The notes under the pieces: model-generated
Told to the model about the DNA's origin: nothing
The model's database searches: none
What the model saw: only the letters and a program-made list of their open reading frames with translations
Position numbers and translations under genes: made by a program
Source: Paracoccus sp. MKU1
Lineage (GTDB): Bacteria; Pseudomonadota; Alphaproteobacteria; Rhodobacterales; Rhodobacteraceae
Assembly (NCBI RefSeq): GCF_001447385.1
Contig: NZ_LLWQ01000154.1
Span: forward strand, 93,522-157,521
DNA: 64,000 bases
Reading direction: 5' to 3'
Part shown: piece after piece, positions 30,950 through 42,230 of the stretch
Layout of the letters: every line of letters begins with the position of its first letter
Position numbering within the stretch: position 1 is the stretch's first letter

Positions 30950-32365
30950 TCATTGCCTGGCAAGCGTGATGAGTTCCAGCATGGTCGCGGGCCGGGGCAG
31001 GCCGGCGGTCGCTTCGGTTTCGGGCGCCAGCACGACGCGGCGGATCGAGCCCAGCACCGAGCCGCGCAGCAAGGCGCTGCCCAGGGGGCCGAAGCCGCCG
31101 CGCCGGCCGTGCAGCTGTGCCTCGACCATCAGGAACTGGTAGAGCGGGCCCCATTCCAGCCCCTCGGCATCGATGCGGATCGGCGCCTCGGGATGGGCGG
31201 CGGCGAAATCCTCGGCCAGCCGGGCGGGGGCGATGCGCGCGGGCCAGTCGCCGGGCAGGGCGGCGATGGCGGCACGGATCGGATCGTTGCCCGGCCGCAG
31301 CGATCCGGCCTCGGCGGCCGAGCGGCTGTCCAGCGCGATCACCGCCGCCGCCGTCACCGGCGCGCGCAGCTCGGGCGCCACGCTGGCCGAGATGCCGGTC
31401 AGCGGCGCGCTGGGGCTGGCGCCGAAGAACAGCGGCCAGTCGATGCGCCAGTCGGTCTCGGCCTCGCTGGGGGCATAGCCGCGCTTGAGCAGCGTGCCCA
31501 GGTTGTGCAGCCCCGAGCGGCCCAGATCATAGGCCGCCAGAGGCAGGGCGTGGAAGGCGCGGCACAGCCCGTGCAGCAGCGTGGTCTCGTCCAGTGCCCA
31601 GCAGCCGGGCAGGGTGTCGCCGTCCAGCGCGGCGATCTGGGGATGCAGGAAACGCGGCAGCAGGTCCCCGGCCAGGATGCCGTGCCAGCAGCGCACGGCA
31701 TGGACGCGCGCCAGCACATAGGCGCGGAACGGCTCCTGCCCGCCGGCCGTCAGCGCGCGGGCCAGCCGGTTGTGGAACTGCATCCAGGCCACCGTCAGCT
31801 CGTGCAGCATCAGCGAGTCGCGGTTGCGCTCGTCGTAGATCGCGCGGATCGGCCGGGGATCGGGGTCCGACGAGGCGCCGGCGGCACGGGCGTAAAGCCG
31901 CGCCAGCCGCGCGCCGGGGGTCAGGCGGAACAGGCAGGTCTCGGGGTCGTAGACATGGGTCAGCATGGCCGGGCCGGGGCCATAGACCGTTTCCAGCGTC
32001 AGCGGATTGTCGATCAGGTTGTAGCGCCTGGCCGGGCCGACATCGCCTTCGGTCCGGGCATAGGGCACGCTGTCGGCGGGAACGCTGCTGCCCATGTCAT
32101 GGCCCATCAGCTGGGCCAGATAGGTATAGCCCGAGGGGATATGCGCGGTCCGCTCCAGGCAGGCGACGCGCCAGTCCGGGGTGGTCCGCAGCAGGATCTG
32201 GGGCAGGTGCTGGGCGATGTCCGGGCGGTCGTCCCGGCGCGACAGCGGCGAGGCCAGCGCCCCCATGTCGCGCAGCGTTCCGCGCAGCGGGGCGCAGCCC
32301 ATGGGACAGGCGCCTTGCCCCGGTCCCGGTCCTTGAAGGTTTCTGGCAAAACCGTCGTCACGCAT
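30950..32365 (-). CDS. Animal-type haem peroxidase
   Basis: 471 residues. The distal haem site is QLMGHDMG (His 89, Asp 90), and the conserved Arg/Asn and HNRLA motif is in DERNRDSLM...FHNRLA (178-202). A downstream RAFHALPL can supply the proximal His. These are features of the myeloperoxidase/cyclooxygenase superfamily, found sporadically in bacteria. Gly replaces the Asp that forms the haem ester in myeloperoxidase. No signal peptide is seen, so it may be cytoplasmic or exported otherwise. The ATG at 32365 follows GAGGA; a GTG at 32377 overlaps the preceding stop. It is encoded between a YcaO-like protein and an unknown protein. Confidence 0.82.
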   Translation of the reverse strand: MRDDGFARNLQGPGPGQGACPMGCAPLRGTLRDMGALASPLSRRDDRPDIAQHLPQILLRTTPDWRVACLERTAHIPSGYTYLAQLMGHDMGSSVPADSVPYARTEGDVGPARRYNLIDNPLTLETVYGPGPAMLTHVYDPETCLFRLTPGARLARLYARAAGASSDPDPRPIRAIYDERNRDSLMLHELTVAWMQFHNRLARALTAGGQEPFRAYVLARVHAVRCWHGILAGDLLPRFLHPQIAALDGDTLPGCWALDETTLLHGLCRAFHALPLAAYDLGRSGLHNLGTLLKRGYAPSEAETDWRIDWPLFFGASPSAPLTGISASVAPELRAPVTAAAVIALDSRSAAEAGSLRPGNDPIRAAIAALPGDWPARIAPARLAEDFAAAHPEAPIRIDAEGLEWGPLYQFLMVEAQLHGRRGGFGPLGSALLRGSVLGSIRRVVLAPETEATAGLPRPATMLELITLARQ

Positions 32366-32373
32366 CGCGATCC

Positions 32374-33264
32374 TCACAAATAGGGCAGGCCGGCCTCGTC
32401 GGTGAAAAGCGGCGCCGGCAGGTCGGGACGGCAGATCCAGACGCTGAGCGGCCCCTCGGGCGGCGAGATCTCATGGCAGGCGGGCGGGGTGTCGAAGCAG
32501 CCGCTGGAATCCGCATCGCCCGGGGGTTCGGGATGGATGGCGGCGGCTTCGGGAAACAGCAGGGCGGAACGGCGGGCATAGCCGCGGATCCGGTTGCGCA
32601 CGGGTTGCAGCGCGCCCTCGCAGCCGAAGGAGCGGGCGGCCAGCAGTTCCATCAGGTTCAATTCCATCAGCAGGAGCTCGCGCAGGGCCTTCTCGGCCGC
32701 CCGCACCGGATCGCGATGGGCGCCATAGCCCAGCACCGGGTCCTGACCCTCGGGGCTCATGCTGCGGCAGATCATGGTGCGGGGGCCGCCTGCGCCCTCG
32801 ATCTGCCACCAGTCGGTGCGCCGTCGCAGCGCCGCACCGTCGCGGGCCCGGTCCAGCCGCGCGGCCAGCCCGGCCTGCCGGATCCAGTCGGCGGCCACCG
32901 GCCGAGCTGGACGCCGGCCCAGCCACCATTCCGCGACGGCGCGGCGCTCGCAGGCCTCGTCCATGGCGGCCTCGCGTGCCGGTTCGGGATCGGGATGCGC
33001 GGCCAGCCCGTCGCGCCAGGGCTCGAAGACGCCGCCGCTGGCGCGGAATGCGGCCAGCGCCAGGATCTCGGCGGTCTCGCCGGCGCAGCGGTCGAAGGCC
33101 TCGTCGCGATCTTGACCGGCGCCGCTGGCGGTGCGGCCGCCCCTGGTCAGGGCTTGCAGGATGACGAAGCCGGGCGCGAAGAAGCTTTCGCGCCAGTCGT
33201 AACGCTGCCAGCTTGCGGTCGGGTCAGAGGCGTGGGGGCCGGGTTGGGGGCCGGGTTGTTCCAT
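32374..33264 (-). CDS. Compact divergent YcaO-like protein
   Basis: 296 residues, not obviously a YcaO at first sight. In order it repeats the landmarks of the full YcaO encoded at 26097: GAGQDRDEAFDRCAGETAEI (48-67) for the first ATP motif, DGLAAHPDPEPA (85-96), DEACERRAV (102-110), and GYGAHRDPVRAAEKALREL (179-197). It ends in a CRPDLPAPLF strand (278-287) matching the YcaO end. The N-terminal region is trimmed, and the first motif has GETAE rather than GEAIER. It may be a minimal or substrate-binding YcaO. It is the first gene of a leftward operon with the haem peroxidase. The start at 33264 is preceded only by a weak AAGGA. Confidence 0.62.
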   Translation of the reverse strand: MEQPGPQPGPHASDPTASWQRYDWRESFFAPGFVILQALTRGGRTASGAGQDRDEAFDRCAGETAEILALAAFRASGGVFEPWRDGLAAHPDPEPAREAAMDEACERRAVAEWWLGRRPARPVAADWIRQAGLAARLDRARDGAALRRRTDWWQIEGAGGPRTMICRSMSPEGQDPVLGYGAHRDPVRAAEKALRELLLMELNLMELLAARSFGCEGALQPVRNRIRGYARRSALLFPEAAAIHPEPPGDADSSGCFDTPPACHEISPPEGPLSVWICRPDLPAPLFTDEAGLPYL

Positions 33265-33748
33265 TGCGTCGTGGGTGTCCTTGGCAGAAGGCTTTCCCGA
33301 TCCTGGCGCAAGCCTGTGATTACGGCGTGAATTTTCCCACGCCGGTGCGGGACGAATGGCAAACATGTCGCCTTGTCTGCCCCTGTGCCGGATGCGTGCC
33401 GGATCGGATGGCGGCCCGAGCGCCGGCCGCGCCGCTTTCGGGACGTGACGAAACCGCGGCCCGCCGCTGGCGCCGATCAAAGGCCGTCATCGGGAAATCG
33501 CATCAAGACTTGCCTCCTACATACTGCTGTCATTGGATTTTCATGAACTTGTGCCACAGGGGCGCTGTGACCGGCGTGGCACTTGCCCGCTGCCTGCCAT
33601 ACCAGAAGGCTCAGATGCGAATTGACACCCCGGCCCTTGGCAGGTGACAAATCCGCACAGGGAGACGGACGGTGCGTGGCGGGCGGCTTGGCCCAGGTGC
33701 CGCCGTCCGGGAGCGATGACGCCGCAAGGCACGACTCGGAGGAAAACC
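33265..33748. promoter_or_regulatory. Intergenic region with Pho-box-like site before ugpB
   Basis: This 484-base gap between divergent operons holds no gene I can support. CTGTCAT (33527-33533) and TTTTCAT (33538-33544), separated by four bases, form a direct repeat with the spacing of a PhoB-binding Pho box. It lies about 205 bases before ugpB. PhoB control of ugp genes is established in enterics and rhizobia; here it is inferred from this single, imperfect site. Confidence 0.45.
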
Positions 33749-35044
33749 ATGCAAAGAACCGTATTCTGGCTTGCCGGGCTGATGGCGTTGCCCGTCGCGG
33801 CCGAGGCCAAGACCGAAATTTCCTGGTGGCACGCGATGACCGGCGCCAATGCCGAGGTGGTGACCAAGATCGCCAATGACTTCAACGCCAGCCAGGAAGA
33901 TTACGAGGTGAAGCCCGTCTTCAAGGGCACCTATCCGGAAACGCTGAACGCCGGCATCGCCGCCTTCCGCGCCGGGCAGGCCCCGGACATTATCCAGGTC
34001 TTCGACGTGGGCACCGGGGTGATGATGGGTGCGCAGGGCGCCATCAAGCCGGTGGCCGAGGTGCTGCAAGAGGGCGGCTACGCATTCGACAAGAGCCAGT
34101 ATCTGCCCGGCATCGTCGGCTATTACTCGACGCCCGAGGGGGACATGCTGTCCTTCCCCTACAACTCCTCCTCGCCGATCCTGTATTACAACAAGGACAT
34201 CTTCGAAAAGGCGGGGCTGGATGTCGAGAACCCGCCCAAGACCTGGGCCGAGGTCTGGGCCGCCGCGCGCCAGATCAAGGAATCGGGGGCCGCGACCTGC
34301 GGCTATACCTCGACCTGGCTGACCTGGATCCATACCGAGAACTTTGCCGCCTGGAACAATGTCAGCTGGGGCACCAACGAGAACGGCCTGGCCGGCACGC
34401 CCGAGCTGAAGATCGACGGCCCGCTGTTCGTCAAGCATTTCCAGGAGCTTGCGGACTTGGCGAAAGAGGGTGTCTTCGTCTATGGCGGCCGCACCAGCGA
34501 GGCCAAGCAGAACTTCACCTCGGGCGAATGCGGCATCCTGACCGAAAGCTCGGGCGGGCTGGGCGATATCGTCAAGTCGGGCATGAATTACGGCATCGGC
34601 CAGTTGCCCTATGACGAGACCGCCGAGGGCGCGCCGCAGAACACCACGCCGGGCGGTGCCTCGCTCTGGGTGATGGGCGGCAAGTCGGACGAGACCTACA
34701 AGGGCGTCGCCGCCTTCTTCAACTACCTGTCGCAGACCGAGGTGCAGCAATATCTGCACGAGCAATCGGGCTATCTGCCGGTGACCATGGCGGCCTATGA
34801 GGCGACCAAGGGCTCGGATTTCTACCAGCAGAACCCGGGCCGCGAGACGCCGATCCTGCAAATGATGGGCAAGGAGCCGACCGAGAACTCCAAGGGCGTG
34901 CGCGCGCCGAACCTGCCGCAGCTGCGCGACATCCAGAACGAGGAATACGAAAAGATGCTGGCCGGCCAGCAGGACGCGGCCACGGCGCTGAAGAACGCCG
35001 TCGAGCGCGGCAATGCCGCGATCCGGGAAGCCGCGGGCGGCTGA
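33749..35044 (+). CDS. ugpB: Glycerol-3-phosphate-binding protein UgpB
   Basis: 431 residues, periplasmic. A signal peptide ([18 protein letters not shown]) precedes the mature [12 protein letters not shown], the hallmark N-terminus of Ugp[32 protein letters not shown] and [11 protein letters not shown] are further UgpB segments. GGAGGA precedes the ATG at 33749. It captures sn-glycerol-3-phosphate and probably glycerophosphodiesters, a phosphate source. It is followed by a stem-loop, then ugpAEC. Confidence 0.95.
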   Translation: MQRTVFWLAGLMALPVAAEAKTEISWWHAMTGANAEVVTKIANDFNASQEDYEVKPVFKGTYPETLNAGIAAFRAGQAPDIIQVFDVGTGVMMGAQGAIKPVAEVLQEGGYAFDKSQYLPGIVGYYSTPEGDMLSFPYNSSSPILYYNKDIFEKAGLDVENPPKTWAEVWAAARQIKESGAATCGYTSTWLTWIHTENFAAWNNVSWGTNENGLAGTPELKIDGPLFVKHFQELADLAKEGVFVYGGRTSEAKQNFTSGECGILTESSGGLGDIVKSGMNYGIGQLPYDETAEGAPQNTTPGGASLWVMGGKSDETYKGVAAFFNYLSQTEVQQYLHEQSGYLPVTMAAYEATKGSDFYQQNPGRETPILQMMGKEPTENSKGVRAPNLPQLRDIQNEEYEKMLAGQQDAATALKNAVERGNAAIREAAGG

Positions 35045-35050
35045 AACCAG

Positions 35051-35074
35051 GGGCGGGCGTTGCGGCGCCCGCCC
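35051..35074 (+). other. Stem-loop between ugpB and ugpA
   Basis: A perfect 9-bp stem (35051-35059 with 35066-35074), 6-base loop, 7 bases after the ugpB stop and without a U tract. Such hairpins behind binding-protein genes commonly keep the binding protein more abundant than the permeases by protecting the upstream mRNA or attenuating. Confidence 0.55.
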
Positions 35075-35093
35075 GATCCGACAAGGGGGACGG

Positions 35094-35975
35094 ATGAGAC
35101 GCACGGTCTTTCCGCACAAGCTGCTGCCCTGGCTGCTGCTGGCGCCGCAACTGGCGATCACGCTGATCTTCTTCTATTGGCCGGCGGCGCAGGCCTTTCG
35201 CCAGTCCGTGCTGCGCGAGGACGCCTTCGGCCTGAAGACGACCTTCGTGGGGCTGGCGAATTTCCGCAAGGTGCTGAGCGATCCGAACTATCTGAACTCG
35301 GTCCGGGTGACGGTGGTGTTCTCGGTGCTGGTCGCCTTCTGCGCCATGGCGATCGCGCTGTTCCTGGCGGTGCAGGCGGAGAAGATCATCCGCGGCAAGG
35401 GCTTCTATCGCACGCTGATGATCTGGCCCTATGCGGTGGCGCCCGCCATCGCCGGCATGCTGTGGCTGTTCATGTTCAATCCCAGCTTCGGCACCCTGGC
35501 CTGGCCGCTGCGGCAGATGGGCATCTACTGGAACCCGCTTCTGGACGGCGAGCAGGCCATGGCGCTGGTGGTCGCAGCCGCGACATGGAAGCAGATCTCC
35601 TACAATTTCCTGTTCTTCGTCGCGGGCTTGCAGGCGATTCCCCGCTCGCTGCTGGAGGCGGCGGCGATCGACGGCGCCTCGCGCCGCCATGCCTTCTGGA
35701 CCATCACCTTCCCGCTTCTGGCGCCGACGACCTTCTTCCTGCTGGTGGTGAACACCGTCTATGCGCTGTTCGACACCTTCGGCATCATCCATGCGGTGAC
35801 CGGCGGCGGCCCCGGCAAGGCGACCGAGACGCTGGTCTACAAGGTCTATAACGACGGTTTCGTGAACCTGATCATGGGCGACAGCGCCGCGCAATCGGTG
35901 ATCCTGATGATCATCGTGATCGCGCTGACCGCCTTCCAGTTCCGCTTCATCGAGAGGAGGGTGCATTATGGCTGA
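35094..35975 (+). CDS. ugpA: Glycerol-3-phosphate ABC permease UgpA
   Basis: 293 residues with six membrane helices. The ABC permease loop motif [20 protein letters not shown] is seen, together with [16 protein letters not shown] typical of UgpA. AAGGGGGA precedes the ATG at 35094, and the frame before it is open but non-coding. The last 8 bases overlap ugpE. Confidence 0.94.
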   Translation: MRRTVFPHKLLPWLLLAPQLAITLIFFYWPAAQAFRQSVLREDAFGLKTTFVGLANFRKVLSDPNYLNSVRVTVVFSVLVAFCAMAIALFLAVQAEKIIRGKGFYRTLMIWPYAVAPAIAGMLWLFMFNPSFGTLAWPLRQMGIYWNPLLDGEQAMALVVAAATWKQISYNFLFFVAGLQAIPRSLLEAAAIDGASRRHAFWTITFPLLAPTTFFLLVVNTVYALFDTFGIIHAVTGGGPGKATETLVYKVYNDGFVNLIMGDSAAQSVILMIIVIALTAFQFRFIERRVHYG

Positions 35976-36831
35976 ATCCTCTCCGCTGGCCGCGCGCGGC
36001 GCCGGGCGATTGCTGGCACATCTCTGGATGGTGCTGGGGGTGATCGTGGTGGCCTTTCCGGTCTATTACGTCTTCGTCGCCTCGACCCATTCGGTGCAGA
36101 CCATCCTGCGCCCGCCGCTGCCCCTGCTGCCCGGACCCGAGGCGGCGCGGAACTATTCCGATGCCTTCTCGGGCGGGATCAGCCGCATTGGCGGGGTCAG
36201 CCTGTGGCGGCTCCTGGCCAATACCACCATCGTCGCCATGGGCATCGCGCTGGGAAAGATCGCGATCTCGATGGCCTCGGCCTATGCCATCGTCTTCTTC
36301 CGCTTTCCGCTGCGCATGGCCTGTTTCTGGCTGATCTTCATCACCCTGATGCTGCCGGTCGAGGTGCGCATCCAGCCGACCTACAAGGTCATGGTCGATC
36401 TGGGACTGATCGACACCTATCCGGGGCTGATCCTGCCCCTGATCGCCTCGGCCACCGCGACGCTTCTGTTCCGGCAGTTCTTCATGACCATCCCGGACGA
36501 ATTGCTGGAGGCCGCGCGCGTCGACGGCGCCGGGCCCTGGCGGTTCTTCAAGGACATCCTGTGGCCCCTGTCGCTGACCAATGTCGCGGCGATCTTCGTG
36601 ATCCAGTTCATCTATGGCTGGACGCAATACCTGTGGCCGCTGCTGGTCACCAATTCCAACGAAATGAACACCATCGTCATCGCGCTGAAGAAGATGATCT
36701 CCTTCGCCGATGCCGATACGCCCTGGAACCTCGTGATGGTCACAAGCGTGCTGGCCATCCTGCCGCCGATCCTGGTGGTGGTGCTGATGCAGCGCTGGTT
36801 CGTCAAGGGCCTGGTCGAGACGGAGAAATAG
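35968..36831 (+). CDS. ugpE: Glycerol-3-phosphate ABC permease UgpE
   Basis: 287 residues, second membrane subunit with six helices. The permease loop is [20 protein letters not shown]. The segments [19 protein letters not shown] and [12 protein letters not shown] are characteristic of UgpE. It overlaps ugpA by 8 bases, and its stop is directly followed by the ugpC ATG. Confidence 0.94.
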   Translation: MAESSPLAARGAGRLLAHLWMVLGVIVVAFPVYYVFVASTHSVQTILRPPLPLLPGPEAARNYSDAFSGGISRIGGVSLWRLLANTTIVAMGIALGKIAISMASAYAIVFFRFPLRMACFWLIFITLMLPVEVRIQPTYKVMVDLGLIDTYPGLILPLIASATATLLFRQFFMTIPDELLEAARVDGAGPWRFFKDILWPLSLTNVAAIFVIQFIYGWTQYLWPLLVTNSNEMNTIVIALKKMISFADADTPWNLVMVTSVLAILPPILVVVLMQRWFVKGLVETEK

Positions 36832-37904
<1,073 letters not shown>

Positions 37905-37908
<4 letters not shown>

Positions 37909-38807
37909 TCGGCCAGCGCCTTCTCCAGCGCCGCGAACATGGGTCGGGTCAGGCTTTGTCGCTCCCGCGTCACGCCGGCCCAGCCGCGCTCCTGTGCTGC
38001 CGCGATGCCGAAGGCGCGGGCGGTCTTGATCCCGGCCAGTTCGTCCCAGCCGACCGGGGCCGCCACCGGGGCGCCGGGCCGGGCCCGCACCGAAAAGGGC
38101 GCGACCGCCGTCGAGCCGCGCTCGTTGCGCAGCCAGTCGATGAAGATCCGCCCCTTGCGGCTGGCCTTGGCCAGCTCCACCGTATAGCGGTCCGGTTCCT
38201 CGCGCGCGCAAAGCGTGGCGAAGCCGCGGGCGAAACGCTTGAGCTCCTCCCAGCCGAGGTTGCGGCGCAAGGGGACGACCAGATGCACGCCCTTGCCGCC
38301 GGTCAGCATCGCCCAAGGCTCAAGCCCCAGATCCAGCAGCCGGCCGCGCAGCGACAGGGCGGCGCTGCGCACCGCATCGAAGCCCAGCCCCTCGTCGGGG
38401 TCGAGGTCGAAGACCAGCCGGTCGGGCCGCTCCAGCCGGTCGCGGCGGGCGGGCCAGATGTGGAACTCGACCGTGCCCATCTGGACCGCGGCGACCAGCC
38501 CCGCCGCATCGGTGACATAGGCATAGGCCGCATCCTCGCCATCGCTTTCGGTGATCTGCATCTGCCGGATCGCCTTGGGAAAGCCCTTGCCGGGATGCTT
38601 CTGAAAGAAACGCTCGCCCGCCATCCCCTCGGGCAGGCGCAGCAGCGACAGCGGGCGGTTCGCGGCCTCCTCCAGCATCAGGGGCGCGATCCGCTGGTAG
38701 TAGCGCGCCAGCCCCGCCTTGGTCAGCCCCGCCTTGCCCGGTCCGACATCGGCAAAGATCACCCGCTCGGGATGCGAGATGGTCACGCCTTCGATCCGTT
38801 CGGCCAT
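37905..38807 (-). CDS. Stand-alone LigD-type DNA polymerase/primase domain
   Basis: 300 residues covering only the archaeo-eukaryotic primase-like polymerase domain of bacterial NHEJ ligase LigD. Seen are [11 protein letters not shown] at the start, [10 protein letters not shown], the metal-binding [22 protein letters not shown], and [19 protein letters not shown]. There is no ligase or phosphoesterase domain attached and no ku gene in the window. It may fill gaps or add nucleotides during end joining with partners encoded elsewhere. It is divergent from the broken phosphatase gene by 124 bases. Confidence 0.88.
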
Positions 38808-38931
38808 GGCCGGCTCCCTGCTGCTTTCGGGATCAACGCCGGCGGCGGGGCCGCGGTTCGCCGCCGGCCGGATTTGCGCTTTGCCGCGCCGCGCCTATAT
38901 CCGTCGCTGCAATGCGAAAAGGACAGGCTGA

Positions 38932-40362
38932 ATGATGGACGTGGCACAGCAACCCGACCGGGCAGGGCCGATCCTGCATTTCCGCGGCATGGCGGGGCAG
39001 GGCATCCGGCTGGCGGCCATCGTCATCCGGCCGAAGGACGAACCCGCCCCGCCGCCGATCCGCCTGTCGGAGGCCGAGATCGCGCCGCAACGCATCGCCG
39101 AGATCGCCGGCCTCGCCGTCTGGCGGCACGATTTCACCCTGACCGCACAGGATCGCGGCTATGAATTCGAGGGCCGCTTTCACGAGGTGGTCACCGATCT
39201 GTCCGGCGATCTGCGTCTCGCCTTCGTCTCCTGCAATGGCGAGGAGAACGGCGACCTGGACCGCGACGGCGCCGAGCGCAACCTGATGTGGACGCGGCTG
39301 GCTCGCGACCATGCCCGCGCGCCCTTTGCGCTGCTGCTGCAAGGCGGCGACCAGATCTATGCCGACGAGGCGACGCAGGGCCATCCGCTGAGCCGGGACT
39401 GGCCCGACAAGGTGCCGCAGGTGGATGATCCCGCCGCGCTGGCCGATCTGGCCGAGCATCTGCGCCGCCGCTTCGTCGCGCGCTATCTGCATGTCTTGCA
39501 GGCGCCGGGCTATGCCGCGATGGCGGCGCAGGTGCCGGTGCTGTCGGTCTGGGACGACCACGACATCTGCGACGGCTGGGGCTCGCTGCCCGAGAAACGC
39601 AGCCGCTCCGCCGTGGGGCGGACGCTGTTCGGCGTGGCGCGCGAGACCTATCTGCTGTTCCAGCACGGCGCGGTGGAAAGCGACATTCCCGGGCTGTTCC
39701 TCGATGCCTCGGGCGCCAGCCTCAGCTGGAAGCGCGAGCTGCCCGGCCTGACCATCGCCGCGCCCGACTTGCGGTCGGAACGAAACCGCCACCGCATCAT
39801 GGGGCCGGCGGGCTTGCAGGCGGTCGAGGCGTTGGCGCCGCAGGGCGAACACGTGTTCCTGGTCTCCAGCGTCCCGTTGCTGGGCCCGCGCCTGTCGCTC
39901 CTGGAGCGGGTGATGATGGCGATTCCGCGCATGTAGCATTACGAGGACGACCTGCGCGACCAGTGGCAAAGCCGGGTGCATCGTGCCGAATGGCGGCGCT
40001 TGCTGGCTGAGGTGCTGAAATGGCGCGCCCGTGCCCATGTCACCGCGCTGTCGGGCGAGATCCACCTGGCGACCCGCGCCGTGATGGGGCCGGAGGCGCA
40101 GAAGGTGCATCAGCTGGTCGCCTCGGGCATTTCGCATCGCGCGCCGCCGCAAGCCTATGCCCGCGCGCTGGGGCTGTTCGCCGGCTTGGGCGAGGCGCCC
40201 TTGCCCGGCCATCCGATCCGCATCCACCCGCTGCCCGGCCAGCGCCACCGCTATGTGGCCGAACGGAACTACCTGACCCTTGCCCGCCGCGACGGGCGCT
40301 GGCGGGCGGTCTGGCATCTGGAGGACAGCGGCGAAACCCCGGCGCTGGACATCTCGGAGTGA
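38932..40362 (+). pseudogene. PhoD-like metallophosphatase interrupted by an in-frame TAG
   Basis: One frame runs from ATG 38932 to 40362 (476 codons) but contains TAG at 39934-39936. Before the stop are the metallophosphatase motifs GGDQIYADEA and WDDHDICDG; after it, HYEDDLRDQWQS and then TALSGEIHLATRAV, which supplies the expected C-terminal metal site. Both halves read as one alkaline phosphatase D family protein, so a CAG-to-TAG change is the simplest cause. As written, a 334-residue product lacks the last active-site part and is probably inactive. A sequencing error or amber readthrough is the alternative. Start codons at 38932 and 38935 are adjacent. Confidence 0.8.
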
Positions 40363-40414
40363 TGCGGCCCGGCGGTTGCGCCGCCGGCCAAAGCCCGCTA
40401 TGTCGGGCGCCCAT

Positions 40415-40449
40415 ACCGGTCGCAGCCTACCCGGTCATCAAAACAAGGG
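40415..40449 (+). promoter_or_regulatory. preQ1-I riboswitch upstream of queC
   Basis: Stem P1 is ACCGG (40415-40419) with CCGGT (40431-40435). The loop TCGCAGCCTAC and the tail ATCAAAACAAGGG (40437-40449) closely match the known compact preQ1-I aptamer of Thermoanaerobacter tengcongensis. The tail's AAGGG is the ribosome site of queC, 7 bases before its ATG, so ligand binding should hide it and block translation. Position before queuosine genes supports the call. An extra base in the loop is the only visible departure. Confidence 0.85.
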
Positions 40450-40456
40450 TCACATC

Positions 40457-41158
40457 ATGAAGACGATAGTTGTCTGCTCGGGCGGACTCGATTCCGTTTC
40501 GCTGGCGCATATGGTCGCCGCGCAAGGCGGGCTCTCGCGCCTGATCTCGTTCGACTACGGCCAGCGCCACCGCAAGGAACTGGATTACGCCGCCGCCGCC
40601 GCCCGGCGGCTGGACGTGCCGCATCACGTCATCGACATGCGCGGGGTGGGGGCGGTGCTGACCGGCTCGGCCCTGACCGGCGGGGCCGAGGTGCCGGACG
40701 GGCATTATGCCGAGGAAACCATGCGCATCACCGTGGTCCCGAACCGCAACGCCATCATGCTGACCATCGCCTTCGGCATGGCGGCGGCGATGGGCGATCA
40801 GGCGGTGGCAGCCGCCGTGCATGGCGGCGATCACTTCATCTATCCCGACTGCCGCCCCGCATTCACCGAGGCGTTCCAGCAGATGCAGGACGCGGCGCTG
40901 GACGGCTATGCGCAGCTGCGGCTGCTGACCCCCTTCGTGCATCGGAGCAAGGCCGACATCGTCACCGAGGGCGCCCGCCACGGCACGCCCTTTGCCGAGA
41001 CCTGGTCCTGCTACAAGGGCGGCGCCCTGCATTGCGGGCGCTGCGGCACCTGCGTCGAGCGGCGCGAGGCCTTCCACCTGGCCGGCATTCCCGACCCGAC
41101 CGCCTATGAGGATGCCGATTTCTGGCGGCAGGCCATCGCGGAACGAGGGCGGGCCTGA
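40457..41158 (+). CDS. queC: 7-cyano-7-deazaguanine synthase QueC
   Basis: 233 residues, cytoplasmic ATP-dependent enzyme making preQ0 from 7-carboxy-7-deazaguanine and ammonia in queuosine synthesis. The PP-loop is SGGLDS (residues 8-13), and the zinc site is the C-terminal CYKGGALHCGRCGTC. NRNAIMLTIAFGMA is also typical. The start at 40457 directly follows the preQ1 riboswitch, whose tail contains its ribosome site. It overlaps queD by one base. Confidence 0.95.
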   Translation: MKTIVVCSGGLDSVSLAHMVAAQGGLSRLISFDYGQRHRKELDYAAAAARRLDVPHHVIDMRGVGAVLTGSALTGGAEVPDGHYAEETMRITVVPNRNAIMLTIAFGMAAAMGDQAVAAAVHGGDHFIYPDCRPAFTEAFQQMQDAALDGYAQLRLLTPFVHRSKADIVTEGARHGTPFAETWSCYKGGALHCGRCGTCVERREAFHLAGIPDPTAYEDADFWRQAIAERGRA

Positions 41159-41511
41159 TGTTCCGCATCGCCAAGGAGTTCCATTTCTCGGCCTCGCACC
41201 AGCTGGCGCATCTGCCGCCGGATCACCAATGCGCCCGGCTGCACGGGCACAATTATGTCGTCGTGGTGGAACTGGCCGCGGCCGAGCTGAACGCCGACGG
41301 CTTCGTGCGCGACTATCACGAGCTTGCGGCGCTGAAGCATTATATCGACACGCATTTCGACCATCGCCACCTGAACGAGGTGCTGGACGGCCCCTCGACC
41401 GCCGAGGCCATCGCGCGGCATTTCCATGATTGGTGCAAGGCGCGCTGGCCCGAGACGGTGGCGGTCCGGGTGTCCGAGACGCCCAAGACCTGGGCCGAGT
41501 ATCGGCCATGA
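41158..41511 (+). CDS. queD: 6-carboxytetrahydropterin synthase QueD
   Basis: 117 residues, converting dihydroneopterin triphosphate to 6-carboxy-tetrahydropterin, the second committed step of queuosine synthesis. The zinc histidines are in HFSASHQL and LHGHNY, the catalytic Cys in QCARLHGH, and HFDHRHLNE supplies further active-site residues. It starts within the queC stop and shares ATGA with queE. Confidence 0.95.
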   Translation: MFRIAKEFHFSASHQLAHLPPDHQCARLHGHNYVVVVELAAAELNADGFVRDYHELAALKHYIDTHFDHRHLNEVLDGPSTAEAIARHFHDWCKARWPETVAVRVSETPKTWAEYRP

Positions 41512-42215
41512 CGCTGCGCATTGCCGAGATCTTCGGCCCGACCATCCAGGGCGAGGGCGCGCTGATCGGCGAGCCCACGGTCTTTGTCCGTGCCGGCGGC
41601 TGCGACTATCGCTGCGTCTGGTGCGACAGCCTGCACGCGGTGGAGAGCCAACACCGCCACGAATGGCGGCCGATGACCGCCGAGGCGGTCTGGGCCGAGG
41701 TGCGGCGCCTGTCCGGCGGCCAGCCGCTGACCGTCTCGCTGTCCGGCGGCAATCCGGCGATCCAGGACTTCGCGCGGCTGATCGCGCTGGGACGCGCCGA
41801 AGGCTACCGTTTCGCCTGCGAGACGCAGGGCTCGGTCGCGCAGCCTTGGTTCGCGGACCTGTCCATGCTGGTGCTGTCGCCGAAGCCGCCGTCCAGCGGG
41901 CAGGTGGTCGATTGGGACGCCTTCGACCGCTGCCTGAAGGCGGGCGAGGGCGCGGGGCAGCAGGTGCTGAAGATCGTGATCTTCGATCAGCGCGACCTGG
42001 ACTGGGCGCGCGAGGTGGCCGCCCGCCATCCCGGCCTGCCGCTCTACCTGCAACCGGGCAACCCCGAGACCGATCCCGCCCTGCCGGTCGATCCGCAGGC
42101 CCTGGCCGACCGGCTGCTGTGGCTGGTCGAGAACACGGTCGGCCGCGGCTGGCTGAAACCGCGCATCCTGCCGCAGCTGCATGTCCTGATCTGGGGCAAC
42201 CGGCGCGGCGTCTGA
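41508..42215 (+). CDS. queE: 7-carboxy-7-deazaguanine synthase QueE
   Basis: 235-residue radical SAM enzyme. The cluster motif is CDYRCVWC, the N-terminus [13 protein letters not shown] is diagnostic, and [11 protein letters not shown] and LSPKPPSS follow. The start at 41508 overlaps the queD stop, although the frame is open earlier. QueE rearranges carboxy-tetrahydropterin to CDG, the substrate of QueC. Confidence 0.95.
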   Translation: MTLRIAEIFGPTIQGEGALIGEPTVFVRAGGCDYRCVWCDSLHAVESQHRHEWRPMTAEAVWAEVRRLSGGQPLTVSLSGGNPAIQDFARLIALGRAEGYRFACETQGSVAQPWFADLSMLVLSPKPPSSGQVVDWDAFDRCLKAGEGAGQQVLKIVIFDQRDLDWAREVAARHPGLPLYLQPGNPETDPALPVDPQALADRLLWLVENTVGRGWLKPRILPQLHVLIWGNRRGV

Positions 42216-42230
42216 CATTCGGAGGGAACC

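Noticed and set aside
39934..39936. TAG in the PhoD-like gene as a pyrrolysine or other recoding site
   Set aside because: No pyrrolysine genes are expected in this lineage and none are in the window; Gln-to-stop mutation or sequencing error is simpler.
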